64,000 bases of DNA from Malus domestica (lineage: Eukaryota > Streptophyta > Magnoliopsida > Rosales > Rosaceae): the NCBI RefSeq assembly GCF_042453785.1, contig NC_091677.1, positions 32,161,001-32,225,000 of the forward strand, in the 5' to 3' direction. Both the position numbers and the translations under genes were made by a program. The notes under the pieces are model-generated. The model made no database searches and was not told the origin of the DNA. It worked only from the letters and a program-made list of their open reading frames with translations. Numbering within the stretch: position 1 is the first letter of the stretch; each line of letters begins with the position of its first letter. Below are positions 1 to 11,193 of the stretch, piece after piece.

Positions 1-3
1 AAC

Positions 4-136
4 ATTCCAGCAGGAATTCATGCTTACACCCAATCCTAGGTGGACATGTGTTTAAGTTTTGATTCAATTAAAAAAACAAAAAATTGGACACGTGTCCATC
101 TAGAATTGGGTGTAAGCAGAACCTCATGCTGAAATT
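4..136. repeat. Stem-loop MITE-like inverted repeat
   Basis: Two arms of about 48 bp face each other around an AT-rich loop. The left arm (4-52) and the reverse complement of the right arm (90-136) share a core reading GCTTACACCCAAT followed by a GGACACGTGT-like end. No coding sequence lies inside. The target duplication cannot be judged because the left arm is at the window edge. The structure is seen directly; the MITE label is inference. Confidence 0.6.
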
Positions 137-140
137 TCAG

Positions 141-722
141 TAGCGAATTCTTGTTTTTTTTAAACTAGTAAATGGAAAAAACAATGTCCAATTTAAAAAA
201 TAGCAATAATTTTGTGATATTTCTAGGTCCACGGCACGAATTAATTTACTAACTTGTGATCTTAGTGGCAAACTAGGCCCTCTCTCTCTCGTCAAGAACT
301 ATATGCCATACTTAATTCTAAATGGACAATATAAGTCTTCAATAGCAGAACTAAAAGAAATCATCTATAGGAATCATGCCAAACTTAGCCGCAAGGCAGG
401 GTAGATATAGCCGACCAGCTAGCCCTAGGGCCAAAATTTTTGTAGCCCCACTACTTGCAGCCCGGTGAAAAGAGCACTCTGATACAGCTGCAACACAAGA
501 GGCGCTATGGACCAACATTGGTGCACGGGTAACAACAATTAGAGGCGAAAGCTAGTCTACATGAATTCGAAAACCTAGGGGTGGAAAAAAATACCGAAAA
601 TATCAAATCGAACAGAAAAATTTCCAAAACTGAATCGAAAAAATAGCAAATCGAAAATCTCGAAAATTTTGATACCCAATACCGAACCAATTCCGAAAAT
701 CTCGACTCGACTTGATCCTCGC

Positions 723-753
<31 letters not shown>

Positions 754-2618
754 GACTTTTCATCCTTCACTGTGGAGGAGCCTTCCTTCATGACACAAAG
801 ACAGAGCCACGGCCACCGCACCACTCACGTCTCTGATCTCTTTCTCGACTTCTTCATCTAGATTTCAGTGCATTGTGCATCGATTCTGCCCAAATCAGGT
901 AAATTTTGGAATTAATTTAGGGTAATTTAATTAGGGTTCGAATTCTAGATTAGGGTTTGTGAAATTTAGCACTTGCGATTTTCCTGTCAAATTTGATTCC
1001 TTTGGAGGCAAAATCACAATCCCAATTCAGGGACTAAGCTAAAACGTTGCCCATTTTCTCTTTTGTCACAATTGAAGCATAAATTTGTTACGAGTTGTCT
1101 TAAATTTTTTGTATCGCCACTCAAGTTGATAGTTGTAGCAATAATCATTTTTTGCGGTTACTTCAACGGTCAACCTAATTTGTATAAAGCTTGTGTTGAT
1201 GCATGGTTTTTTGCGACAGTTGAGTTTGTAAATCGTCTCTGGAAGACATCATTGAAATTAGCTATTTGAATCCTTTTAAGCTGTTCACTTAGTACGGAAT
1301 ATTTTGTTGTTGTGTCAAAGCTATTTGCTATGCTTTTTTGCTACAGTTGAGATGTTGTATATGATTGATTTGTGTTCTGTTTTTCTAATGTATTATGAAG
1401 TGTCACAACCATCAACAAGACCAAACAATCTTCATAAATTTTAAGCTTTTCTTTTTGCTTTTGGTTTGTAACTTAATTTATTTTGAAACTTTGGCTTGTA
1501 AATAATTTTTTTGCTTTTAGATTTGTTACTTAATTTATTTTTGTTGCAAGCATGTGTAGTATAATATATTTGAAGAACAATTCATAATTTCATATTTCAA
1601 TAAGGGCTATAAATCTATGATTGCACAAATTGGTATGTATGAAGTTAAAGGCTCAAAATAGATTGCATTGGTGGCTCAAAATAGATTGCACTAGTGGCTC
1701 AAAATAGATTGCACAAACACACGTATGATATATTTGTATGTATGACAAATTGGGCTGACAATTTCAATATAAAAGGCTAAATTTTAGCCCAAAAGCCCAA
1801 TATGTCAAGTTTTAGCCCAATAGCTCAAAAACCCAAAACTATTGGGAATTACGAAAATTTGGTTTGGGATCCGTCTTGAAATTGGAATTCCCGAAAACTT
1901 TGGTTTGGAAATCGGGACATAATTTTCGGTTAGGTATCCCATACTGAACCAACCATACGAAATCCAATCTTGACCCACGAATTTTAAAGTCTAGTGAAAC
2001 TAACACAACTCGAGATTGAAAAGGAAATGATGGAGGTTTATACCCTTGTAAACCAATCTTTGTTTTCACAAAGTTGTCACTCGATAGCGCCTTAAATTCT
2101 TACTCTTGCTAACTTTTTTGCTCTTTGTTTGTGTGTTAAATAGGAACTCCAAGTTTCAAAAGGATCAAACTTTCTAACCCTCAACACCAAAAAGAGATGT
2201 GAAGCGGAGACAGATGATCTAAAAGTAATTTAGTGCTACGTTTAGCTCTCCATAACTGCAGTCCTAGTGCCACCCACAAAGCAATGAGTCCCAAATTATG
2301 AATGGAACTAGAACTAGCGAACTACCAGCCATTTTGATCATGGCAACTTCGTAATTAAAGTAAAACATTAGGGGTAGAACAAGAAACTCAACCAGATCCC
2401 ATGTGAACGAAGGATATCGTTTTCTATTGTGGGATTGTGGGGACCCACACCACTCTGCCAAGAAGAGCAACTTTTTGACATAAGCAGTTACGCTAATCGC
2501 CAATCGCTCTCCCAAATCCCCAACAACATCCGTCGTCATCTTCCCCTCCTCCTCCCTCCAAAAATTAACATGTCGTGGTTACATTTCTCTCGTGACATTA
2601 CGTGTTAATAATAATATG
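141..2618. other. Non-coding stretch with possible decayed DNA transposon
   Basis: No convincing gene is visible. A CT microsatellite occupies about 727-752. At 669-705 and, in inverted orientation, at about 1,915-1,955 there are related stretches rich in ACCGAACC and CCGAAAAT words, like the subterminal parts of plant hAT elements. A leader-like segment with a GT donor (CAG|GTAAATTTT, near 898-909) lies between. This would fit a decayed non-autonomous hAT element, but no clean terminal repeats or target duplication were found. Short reading frames here look random. Confidence 0.3.
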
Positions 2619-2623
2619 TGAGG
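2619..2623. other. Target-site duplication of copia element (left)
   Basis: TGAGG immediately precedes the 5' LTR and is repeated exactly at 19,001-19,005 after the 3' LTR. Five bp is the usual size for copia integration. Confidence 0.9.
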
Positions 2624-2881
2624 TGTTGTAAACATTCCTAGTTTAAGTATGATTGTGTAAATCTTAGATAAGATTTGATTCTAGTTATCCTTTCCTATTA
2701 CAACTTGTATTACTTGGAGGAGAAGGAATATCTTCTCTTCCTTTACTACTATAAATAAAGGCACAATGTAGGAGGGATAACAACACACACATTCCCCTAC
2801 AATTCTACAAACACACATCTCTCTCCTCTCTCTCTCAGCCGCCGGCCCTAGTCCCTCTGTCAGATAAAATAGACCACAACA
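2624..2881 (+). repeat. 5' LTR of copia element
   Basis: The 258-bp repeat begins TGTTGTAAAC and ends CCACAACA. It contains a TATA-like ACTATAAATAAAGG near 2,748 and a CT-rich tract near the end. It matches the 260-bp 3' LTR at 18,741-19,000 nearly throughout. Confidence 0.95.
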
Positions 2882-2898
2882 CGTTATCAGCACGCTCC
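2882..2898 (+). other. Primer-binding site candidate of copia element
   Basis: Directly after the 5' LTR stands CGTTATCAGCACGCTCC. The same sequence follows the LTR of the reverse relative (complement of 33,377-33,393), so it is conserved in this family. It does not begin with TGG, as a primer site for an intact tRNA 3' end would. An internal tRNA fragment may therefore be the primer; that part is inference. Confidence 0.55.
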
Positions 2899-4443
2899 TA
2901 CCGCTGCGCTTAGGAATCTGACGTTGGAGATTTTTTTTCTGCATCAAACCAGTTCATCCATATCATCACGCAATCAGGTTCTTTCCAAACAACGGCTTTT
3001 AACTCGATATTTTGCAAGCCCTGATAGCATGAACATTCACCATGATGCATGACCCAACTTTACGTTTTACGTATTTTAGATTCTACATAAATTGTGTATG
3101 CTTCATAATCAAAATTGCTACAATTATGTGAATTTGATATTTGTCATGAATTGAATCCTACATATGTACATGCATTGAAACTATTATTTGCATATGCATC
3201 AACGTAAATATGTGATTCATTAAAATTATACATGCATATAATTATATTTGAATTGAAATTTTTTTTTTTGCGATTTGGGAATTAGGGTTCTTCGAACCCA
3301 TGCACTTGCACCATGCAAGCCGCAAGCCACCAGGCCCGCAGCCTGCGATGGCCCAGCTCGGTTTCCTCACCAGGCCTGCAGCCTGCATCGATCCTCCAAG
3401 CCCAAGATCACGGCTGGAGCTTCTGCTCCTCGTCCAAACCCCAAACCCGACACCCAGCCGGTGTCGCCACCCATCCATCACCGTGCTGCACGGCCTGTAG
3501 CCGTGCCTAGCCTACTCAGACGACCTGCAGATCGTCCACGGTGTCCTATGGTCTGAGATTTTCTGAGATCTCATCGGAATTTTTCATAAATCCGATTGAA
3601 ATTTTCTAGGGTTTGGTTGATATAACGTCGAGATTTCTCCAATCTCCGTTCATATTTGGTTCCCCAGTTGGACCCCCGTGTTTCCCACGATCGATAGCCT
3701 CCCAGAACACGGCCACCTGCAGTGGCGACGCTCCGGCAACCGTTCCCAGCAAAAGCTGGGGTGTTCCTGGTTCCAACCCGAGCCCTATTGGGCTCCAGCC
3801 TCTCGGCCCGTGTAACAAAAGAAAAAAAAACAATTTTTTTTGCTAGGCTCGCTTGCAGCGGCCCAGCCTACAAAGAAAACAATTTATTTTTTTATTTTCC
3901 TGGGCTCGCCTGCAGCAGCCCATACCGAAAAAAGGAGAATTTTTTTTTAGGGCTGCACATGGCAGCCCATTCCTTTCTCACCCCGTGGGCCTGCAGCCTA
4001 CACCCGGGGGTACTCGGCCTATATTTTTAGGCCCCGAGATTTTATTATTTAATTTTTTTTTAAATAATATGGGTTTTTATATTTTCACCCACACTTTAAT
4101 TTGGCCCCGAAGACCAAAAATAAATTACTTCACTTATAATTATACAATATTTCTGCATATATTCTTTGCATATTTGTTTGCATATATATTTGTGTTTGCC
4201 TGCAGGAATATATGAACCTGAAGTTCATAATTACTTTGAAACCCGAAGTTTCTTATACACATGCCTTGTTAGAAAACCCGAAGTTTTCACTTAAACATAT
4301 CACCCATGAAAACCCGAAGTTTTTCATGCAAAATTAAACCAATACATGTCTATTAGAACCTGTATGTTCTACTCCTATGTGAATGGATTGATTTTTCTCC
4401 ATTACACTAACCACATCTTGTCCATCTATTTTGTGATAGGAAC
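2899..4443 (+). other. Untranslated leader of copia element
   Basis: About 1.5 kb between primer site and gag. The centre (3,290-4,030) is GC-rich with recurrent GCAGCC/CTGCAG words. The part before gag (4,210-4,340) holds four degenerate repeats of AACCCGAAGTTT. The reverse relative has the same kind of leader at 32,087-33,376. Reading frames here are overlapping and compositionally driven, and I do not accept any as genes. Confidence 0.6.
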
Positions 4444-5424
4444 ATGTCGAACTTGAACAAACTCGACTTCACCGCTTTGGAGGTTTCTGGAAGGAACTAC
4501 CTCAAGTGGGTTCAAGATGTGAAGCTCCACCTCACTGCAAAGAACTTGCGTCCTGCTATTGAAGAAGCAACAGATAAACCTGTTGGCGAGGCTGAAAAAG
4601 CCACTGCTATGATCTTCATCCGAAGACATATCCATGACGCTCTACAAACTGAGTACCTTGCTGAGGAGGATCCACGTGCATTATAGGTCGCTTTGGCTGA
4701 TCGTTTCGATCACCAAAAGGACATATTCTTGCCTGAAGCAAGACACGACTGGCAGCACTTGCGCTTCCAAGACTTTAAGTCTGTGAATGAATATAATTCT
4801 GAAGTTTGTCGAATCCGATCACTTCTCAAGTTTTGCAATGAAACTTTGACTGAAGAGGATCTCCTGGAGAAGACCTAATCGACCTTCTCTGCTTCTAATA
4901 TTGTCCTGCAGCAACAATATAGAGCTCAGAAGTTCACTAAGTTCTCGGATTTGATCTCTGTTTTACTTCTTGCTGAAAAGCAGAACCAGCTGTTGATGAA
5001 GAATCATCAAGCTCGACCTACTGGGGCTACTGCTGTGCCTGAAGCACATTATAGCACTAATCAGCACCCAAAACGCCAAAAGAGGCGTGGTAAAGGCGGC
5101 CAGAAGCCATCCCACCAAGGTCAACAGAGCCAAGGCCCATCCAAGGGAGGAAACAAAGCCCAGAAGCGCCCAAACCTCGCTCCCAAGGCCCCGAACTTCA
5201 AGAATAAGGGCAAAGCACCTGCCACAATGAATGACGATATGTGCTATCGTTATGGTTCCAAGGACCATTGGTCCCGTATTTGCCGTGCTCCCAAGAAGGT
5301 TGTGGATGCATATCATTCTCGTCGTACGAAGTTTGAATCAAACTTCCTGCAAGTGGACGAACCGGAGACTACAAAGATGGAGGTTTCTGATTTTCAGGAG
5401 AATACCACTCCTATGGAAGATTAG
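4444..5424 (+). pseudogene. gag: copia gag, broken by two stops
   Basis: This encodes the capsid/nucleocapsid polyprotein of the copia element. It starts MSNLNKLDFTALEVSG, a UBN2/retrotran_gag-type N-terminus, and ends with a basic, Gln/Lys-rich segment and a CCHC knuckle near 5,240-5,290. Two nonsense changes split the frame: TAG at 4,684-4,686, where the reverse relative has Trp (PRTFWLALAD), and TAA at 4,876-4,878, where the relative has Tyr. The knuckle has lost its second Cys (CYRYGSKDHW against CYHCGSKDYW in the relative). A full-length Gag cannot be made from this copy. Confidence 0.85.
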
Positions 5425-5675
5425 AATCTTAGACATAGACTTATTTTTCAGTTAAAATAAGACAATTGGGGCCGAATTCCACCTTGTGGCCGAACCCCAC
5501 CTTGTTTTTTGGTTGATTTTGAACAATTTTCCTTTATGTTTTGGATTATTAGTTGGCGATTTATTTTGGATATTAAGTTTTTAATCCTTGAATAAATGAA
5601 ATTATTTTGAATTGATACTTGTTTTTATAAACTTTTATGCATGTGACCGATTCAAATTAATTTTTCATTCTAGGT
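5425..5675 (+). other. Spacer between gag and pol frames
   Basis: A non-coding AT-rich spacer separates gag from the protease-integrase frame, and the reverse relative has an equivalent spacer at about 30,840-31,088. It ends CATTCTAG directly before GTATGAC at the pol start, which looks like a splice acceptor. Expression of pol by splicing rather than frameshifting is a possibility, not shown. Confidence 0.5.
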
Positions 5676-7088
5676 ATGACTAGTGGGAAAGTTAGTTGTC
5701 TGGCAGATAGTGCAACCACGCATACTGTTTTGCGTGAACGCATCTATTTCACTAACTTCGTACCTAAGAATGCACCTCTGACAACCCTCTCAGGCCCATC
5801 CAACCTGATCGAAGGATACGGTAAGGCATGTATAATGTTGTCCAATGGTACAATCTTGACCATTGCTGAGGCACTCTATTCTCCACGTTCCGGAAGAACG
5901 TTACTAAGTTTCAAGGACATTAGAGATAACAATTACCACGCTGAAACCCACGTAGAAAACGGAGTTGAATTTCTGTGCGTAACTTCCTACGAATATGGCC
6001 AGAAGCGTATTCTAGAGAAGATGGAGTGTAACCCGAGTGGTCTGTATACTACGACCATACGCCCCATGGAATGCCACTATGTGGCCGGCCCTACCACAGG
6101 GACCGCGCACGAAATTACACTTTGGCATGATCGTTTGGGACATCCTAGACGAATAGCGATGCGCCGTATCCTCAAAACTTCACACGGGCATCCACTAACC
6201 CGAAGCTTAGGTTCGATCCATGAAATTGCATGTCAAACATGTTCTATGGGAAAGCTTATTACTAAGCCTTCTTATGACAAGATTCGTTCGAATCCTCCCA
6301 TTTTTCTACAACGGATTCAAGGGGACATTTGTGGACCGATTCAACCTCCCTGCGGACCATTTAGATATTTTATGGTTTTGGTTGACGCTTTTACACGTTG
6401 GTCACACGTGTGCTTGTTGTCCACAAGGAACGCTGCATTCTCCAAACTGTTGGCTCAGGTTATCAAGCTCAGGGCTCACCACCCTGATTATCTGATCAAA
6501 TCTATTCGATTGGATAATGCTGGAGAATTCACATCTAAAACTTTTGATGACTATTGCATGTCGGTTGGGGTTGAAGTTGAACATCCTGTACCCAATGTTC
6601 ACACCCAGAACGGCCTGGCAGAGGCTTTCATTAAGCGTTTACAAATGATTGCTCGATCGTTGGTCATACGTACCAAGCTCCCGATCGCTGCTTGGGGCCA
6701 TGCAATATTGCACGCAGCAAAGTTGGTCCGCCTGAGGCCTGTTGCGACACAACCATTTAGTGCCCTTCAGTTGGTCACCGGATGCGAACCCGACATATCG
6801 CATCTGCGCGTTTTTGGTTGTGCGGTCTATGTGCCGATCTCGCCGCCCTTACGTACAAAAATGGGGCCTCAGCGAAGGATGGGAATCTATGTCGGATATG
6901 ATTCTCCTTCGATTATTCGTTACTTAGAACCTTTGACAGGCGATCTGTTTACCGCTCGTTTCGCGGATTGTCACTTCTATGAGACAGTCTTCCCGTCGTT
7001 AGGGGGAGATAAGAACGTCAACGTTCCTAATGAACGACGCGAATTATCGTGGACGACTCCCACTTTGTCTCATTTAGATCCCCGCACC
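5676..7088 (+). pseudogene. pol: copia pol, 5' part: protease and integrase
   Basis: This frame is the upstream portion of copia pol. The protease has the active-site region SCLADSATTHT near residues 8-18. The integrase has a zinc-binding HHCC segment (HDRLGH near residue 150, then CQTCSMGK) and the core acidic triad, seen as GDICG, RLDNAGEF and NGLAEAF. The start is taken at MTSGKVSCLAD, conserved in the reverse relative as MSSGKVSCLAD. The frame is intact up to 7,088, where the CACTA transposon begins, and resumes after it at 16,163. The last codon before the insertion (ACC, Thr) is the duplicated target. Confidence 0.9.
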
Positions 7089-7109
7089 CACTACTACAAA
7101 AGGACCCTA

Positions 7110-7450
7110 TAGTGTCAGTTGTTGCGTCGGTTTAATATCATATAGTGGCGCACAAGAGAGTTGCGACACCCACTGAATATGACGTCGGATTTAGAAAGTC
7201 TGCGTCGCTTCTATATGCGACACGCATACTTAATGTCGCTTATAACCGACACACGTTTTAATAATTTTAAATACTGGCGTCGCTTTTAATAAAACAGTGT
7301 CGCTTTTAAGCGACATTAAGTATGCGTGTCGCATATAGAAGCGACACTAATTGATTTTTTTATATATTTTAAATCCTACGTCGGTTCTGAGCGACATATA
7401 TTTTATTTTTTTAAATATTTTGAAACCCAGTGTCGGTTGTAAGCGACAGA
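7110..7450 (+). promoter_or_regulatory. 5' subterminal palindrome cluster of CACTA element
   Basis: Many copies of GTCGC/GCGAC and GTCGG/CCGAC words occur, alone or as short palindromes such as GTCGCTTTTAAGCGAC (7,299-7,314). The interval also has a perfect 38-bp inverted repeat (7,204-7,241 against 7,308-7,345). In En/Spm, subterminal repeats of this kind are bound by TNPA; the sequence-specific role here is inferred by analogy. Confidence 0.75.
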
Positions 7451-9087
7451 TTGATCGTCTTTATATTCACTCACCCGTGTTCATCTTTTCCTCTTGCATT
7501 TATCTCATTCTCACGGTTCACAAACCTTCTCTCTCTCACCTTCCGAGTTCTTCCAAGTTCATTCTTCACATTCCGAGTTCTTCCAAGTTCATTCTTCACA
7601 AAGGTAAATTTTTCTTGCTTGTAGTATTTTTATTTTCTCCTCTTATGTTTAATATTTTGATACAATTTATTGTTGTAGGGAATTTATTTGAGCTGGTTGA
7701 GTATATAAAGAATTGATCGACGACGGAATTCTTCTATAATTCAGGTTTCTATCACTAAATTCTTTAATTTTTAAATTGTATAATACACAAGTTTATTTAT
7801 TTAAAAATTGTAATTTAAGTAGTTAGATAAATTTCTATTATTTTTGTTAAATTACTTCATATTTAGGCGAAATAATTAATTTTGTCACTTGAATTGTTAT
7901 GAGAAAATAGAATGAATATTATCTATAAGCATTTATGTTAAATTAACAACATTAAATATAACTTAAACTTATAATATTGAGTAATTTAAGAATATATTAT
8001 GTTAAATTAATTTTTTTTTCACTCTAATTGTTATTTTAATTTGTTGTTATTTTGATAATTTTTTGTTGTTATTTACTAGAATGGATTAGATGAGAATAAT
8101 TTGAATTGTTATGAGAAAATGGAATGAATATTATTTATATGCATTTATGTTAAATTAACAATATTAAATATAACATTAACTTATAATATTGAGTAATGTA
8201 AGAATATATTATGTTAAATTAATTTTGTTCGCACTTTAATTGTTACTTTAATTTGTTGTTATTTTGATAATTTTTTGTTGTTATTTACTAGAATGGATTA
8301 GATGAGAATAATTTGAATTGTTATGAGAAAATGGAATGAATAATAATTATAAGCATTTATGTTAAATTAACAATCTTAAATATAACATAAAATTATAATA
8401 TTTAGTTATATAAGAATATATTATATTAAATTAATTTTTTTTTGCAATTTGAATTGTTATGAGAAAATGGAATGAATAATATTTATAAGCATTTATGTTA
8501 AATTAACAATATTAAATATAACATAAACTTATAATATTTAGTAATGTAAAAATATATTATGTTAAATTAATTTTTTTTTTTTGCAATTTGAATGGTTATG
8601 AGAAAATGAAATGAATAATATTTATAAGCATGTATGTTAAATTAACAATATTAATATAACATAAACTTATCATTTTTAGTAATATAAGAATATATTATGT
8701 TAAATTAATTTTTTTTACAATTTGAATTGTTATGAGAAAATGGAATGAATAATTTAAATAAGCATTTATGTTAAATTAACAATATTAAATATAACTTTTG
8801 CACTATAATTGTTATTTTAATTTATTGTTATTTTGTTAACTTTTGGTTGTTATTTACTAGAATGGATTAGATGAGCATAATTTTGATAACTTTTTGTTGT
8901 TATTTTAATTTGTTTTTACTACAATAGGTGTTGAAAATTAAAAGATTGCAATCGTGATCGTGATAGAGTTTGAGGGTTGAAAGATAGAAATTGAAAATTC
9001 TAATAGTTATGCCTACATGATAGGGATTGCAAGATTGTAGGCATCTTAGTGTCAGCGTAATATTTTACCCTCGTAAACTGGTAAAAC
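7451..9087 (+). other. Leader and probable 5' UTR introns of TNP2 gene, with AT-rich tandem repeats
   Basis: Plausible spliced leader signals are AAAG|GTAAAT at 7,601, TTGTAG|GG at 7,680, TTCAG|GTTTC at 7,745 and CAATAG|GTG near 8,929. Two adjacent 30-bp units lie at 7,541-7,600. Six degenerate copies of an AT-rich unit beginning TTGAATTGTTATGAGAAAA occur from about 7,889 to 8,800; the first two are about 212 bp long and the later ones about 135-140 bp. No protein frame is credible. Confidence 0.55.
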
Positions 9088-11193
9088 ATGGACAAGAGTT
9101 GGTTGACGATACCTCGAAATTTTGAAGCGTATACAGCTGGAATTAATTTGTTTTTGGATCAAGCAGTTGCAAATGGTGTTGGTCCTGATAAGTTTAGATG
9201 TCCTTGCAAAAGATGTTGTAATCGATATACTTTTGTTAGGAACACTATTATTGAACATCTCATATTGTATGATATGGATAAAGATTATAAAAATGCTTGC
9301 TGGCGACATCATGGCGAGCAAAACATTGGAGAGCAAAATGTGGCAATTGGAGAAGAAGAAACAGGAGATGAGGTGATTGGTATGCATGACTTTCTTAATG
9401 ATGTATTTGTCCAACCATTAACAGAAGAAGGTGTTGGGCCGTCTACTGAACCGTCTATTGGGGAAGGGCGTCCAGAAGAGGCGGAGACTTTTTTTAGGTT
9501 GCTTGAAGAGGCAGATCAAGATTTGTGGCCAGGGTGTAAGGAGTTTAAGAAATTAGAAGCAGTTGTAAGGCTGTATCAGATCAAGTGTTTAGCGGGAATG
9601 CCAGACGACATCTTCACAACTTTACTGGAGTTAATTAAAAGAATGTTGCCTGAAGGGGATTGTTTGCCTGAATCATGTTATAAGGCAAAAAAACTTATAA
9701 ATGACTTGGGTCTGACGTATGTGAAAATTGATGCATGTCCCAATGATTGCATGATCTATTGGAAAGATACTTCGGATTTGACCGTGTGCTCGGTTTGTGG
9801 TGAATCAAGATATAAAGTTACCAACGCAGCGGATAGGTCGAGAAAAAAGATCGCAGCTAAGGTTATGTGGTATTTTCCTTTAAAACCAAGATTGCAACGA
9901 TTTTTTATGTCGAAGCATACGGCTGAACATATGAGGTGGCATGCAATTGAATGTCCTAAAGATGAGTTTATGAGACATCCTTCAGATTCTCCAGCATGGA
10001 AGCATTTGGATAATTTATATCCGGATTTTGCGTCAGAAATTCGAAATGTTCGATTAGGGTTGGCCAGTGATGGATTTAATCCTTTTGGAAAAATGAGGAA
10101 TGATCATAGCACATGGCCGGTGGTGCTTTCTGTTTACAATTTGCCGCCTTGGATGTGCATGAAGCAACCAAATTTGTTGTTGTCTCTTTTAATACCAGGA
10201 CCGCGCAGTCCTGGTAAAGAGATTGATGTATACATGCGTCCACTGATTGACGAGTTGAATGAGTTGTGGGAGGTGGGCACTCCAACTTATGATGCGTATT
10301 CCAACCAAAGTTTTATGATGAAGGCTGTTGTCTTATGGACTATAAGTGATTTTCCGGCTTATGGAATGTTGTCAGGATGGAGTACACATGGCTATAAAGC
10401 ATGTCCACATTGCATGCATGATAAAGAATCTATTTACTTGCCGGCGAGTCGTAAAATTTGTTATATGGGCCATCGACGGTTTCTTGAAGATAATCATAGG
10501 TTTCGAAGGCAAACCACAGCTTTTAATGGTCGTCGTGAGCATCGTAGTGCACCAAGGCAGTGGACTGGTTTACAATGTCTTGAAGAACTTTGTACATTGA
10601 GATTTACTTTTGGAAAACCAAAGAAAAATGCTTCAGTCGGGCAACGCAGAAAAAGAACTTCGAGCAGTACAAGTGGTAACAGTCAGTGGAAGAAGAAATC
10701 TATTTTTTATGAACTACCTTATTGGAGGCATCTGTTGATTAGACACAATCTTGATGTTATGCATATCGAGAAGAATATATGTGACAGTCTGGTGGGAACA
10801 TTGCTAGGTATAGAAAAGTCTAAAGATGGATTGGCTGCACGTGCAGATCTTGAAGTCTTGAACATAAGACGCAGTCAACACCCACGTAGAGAAGGAAATA
10901 GAACATTTCTACCTCCAGCTTTGTTCACGTTGAAAAGAGAAGAAAAAACTGCGTTTTGCAATGTGTTGTCTACTATTCGGGTCCCCGATGGATATTCATC
11001 AAATTTAACGAAAAATCACGATGTAACGGTTATTTTAACTCCGATTTTGATGATTTTTTATATGTACACTCCTTCACCCTATATGAATACGGTGAATGAA
11101 TGCGATCTTCAATTTGAAATATTTACACTAGTGGATATCCCAAAATCTTGTGTTATACTTAATGAAAGTATGAATAAACTGTTTAAGTGTTAG
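9088..11193 (+). pseudogene. CACTA TNP2-type transposase, C-terminus replaced
   Basis: The frame starts MDKSWLTIPRNFEAY and has an N-terminal transposase-associated domain with the knuckle-like CPCKRCCN near residue 50. The Transposase_21 (TNP2) core follows, with ASDGFNPFG near residue 327, PGPRSPG, ACPHCMHD and RHNLDVMHIEKN near residue 552. After VPDGYSSNLT (about residue 638, position 11,006) the frame runs into the first unit of a 347-bp tandem array, and the final roughly 60 residues are array sequence. Family members normally continue for hundreds of residues, so the catalytic region is incomplete. No intron is needed across the frame. The enzyme cuts at the CACTA ends in working elements; this copy is unlikely to. 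Confidence 0.9.

Noticed and set aside
3275..4215. Several overlapping open frames of 65-120 codons in the copia leader
   Set aside because: They overlap in several frames in GC-rich repetitive leader DNA, and the related element does not conserve them as proteins.
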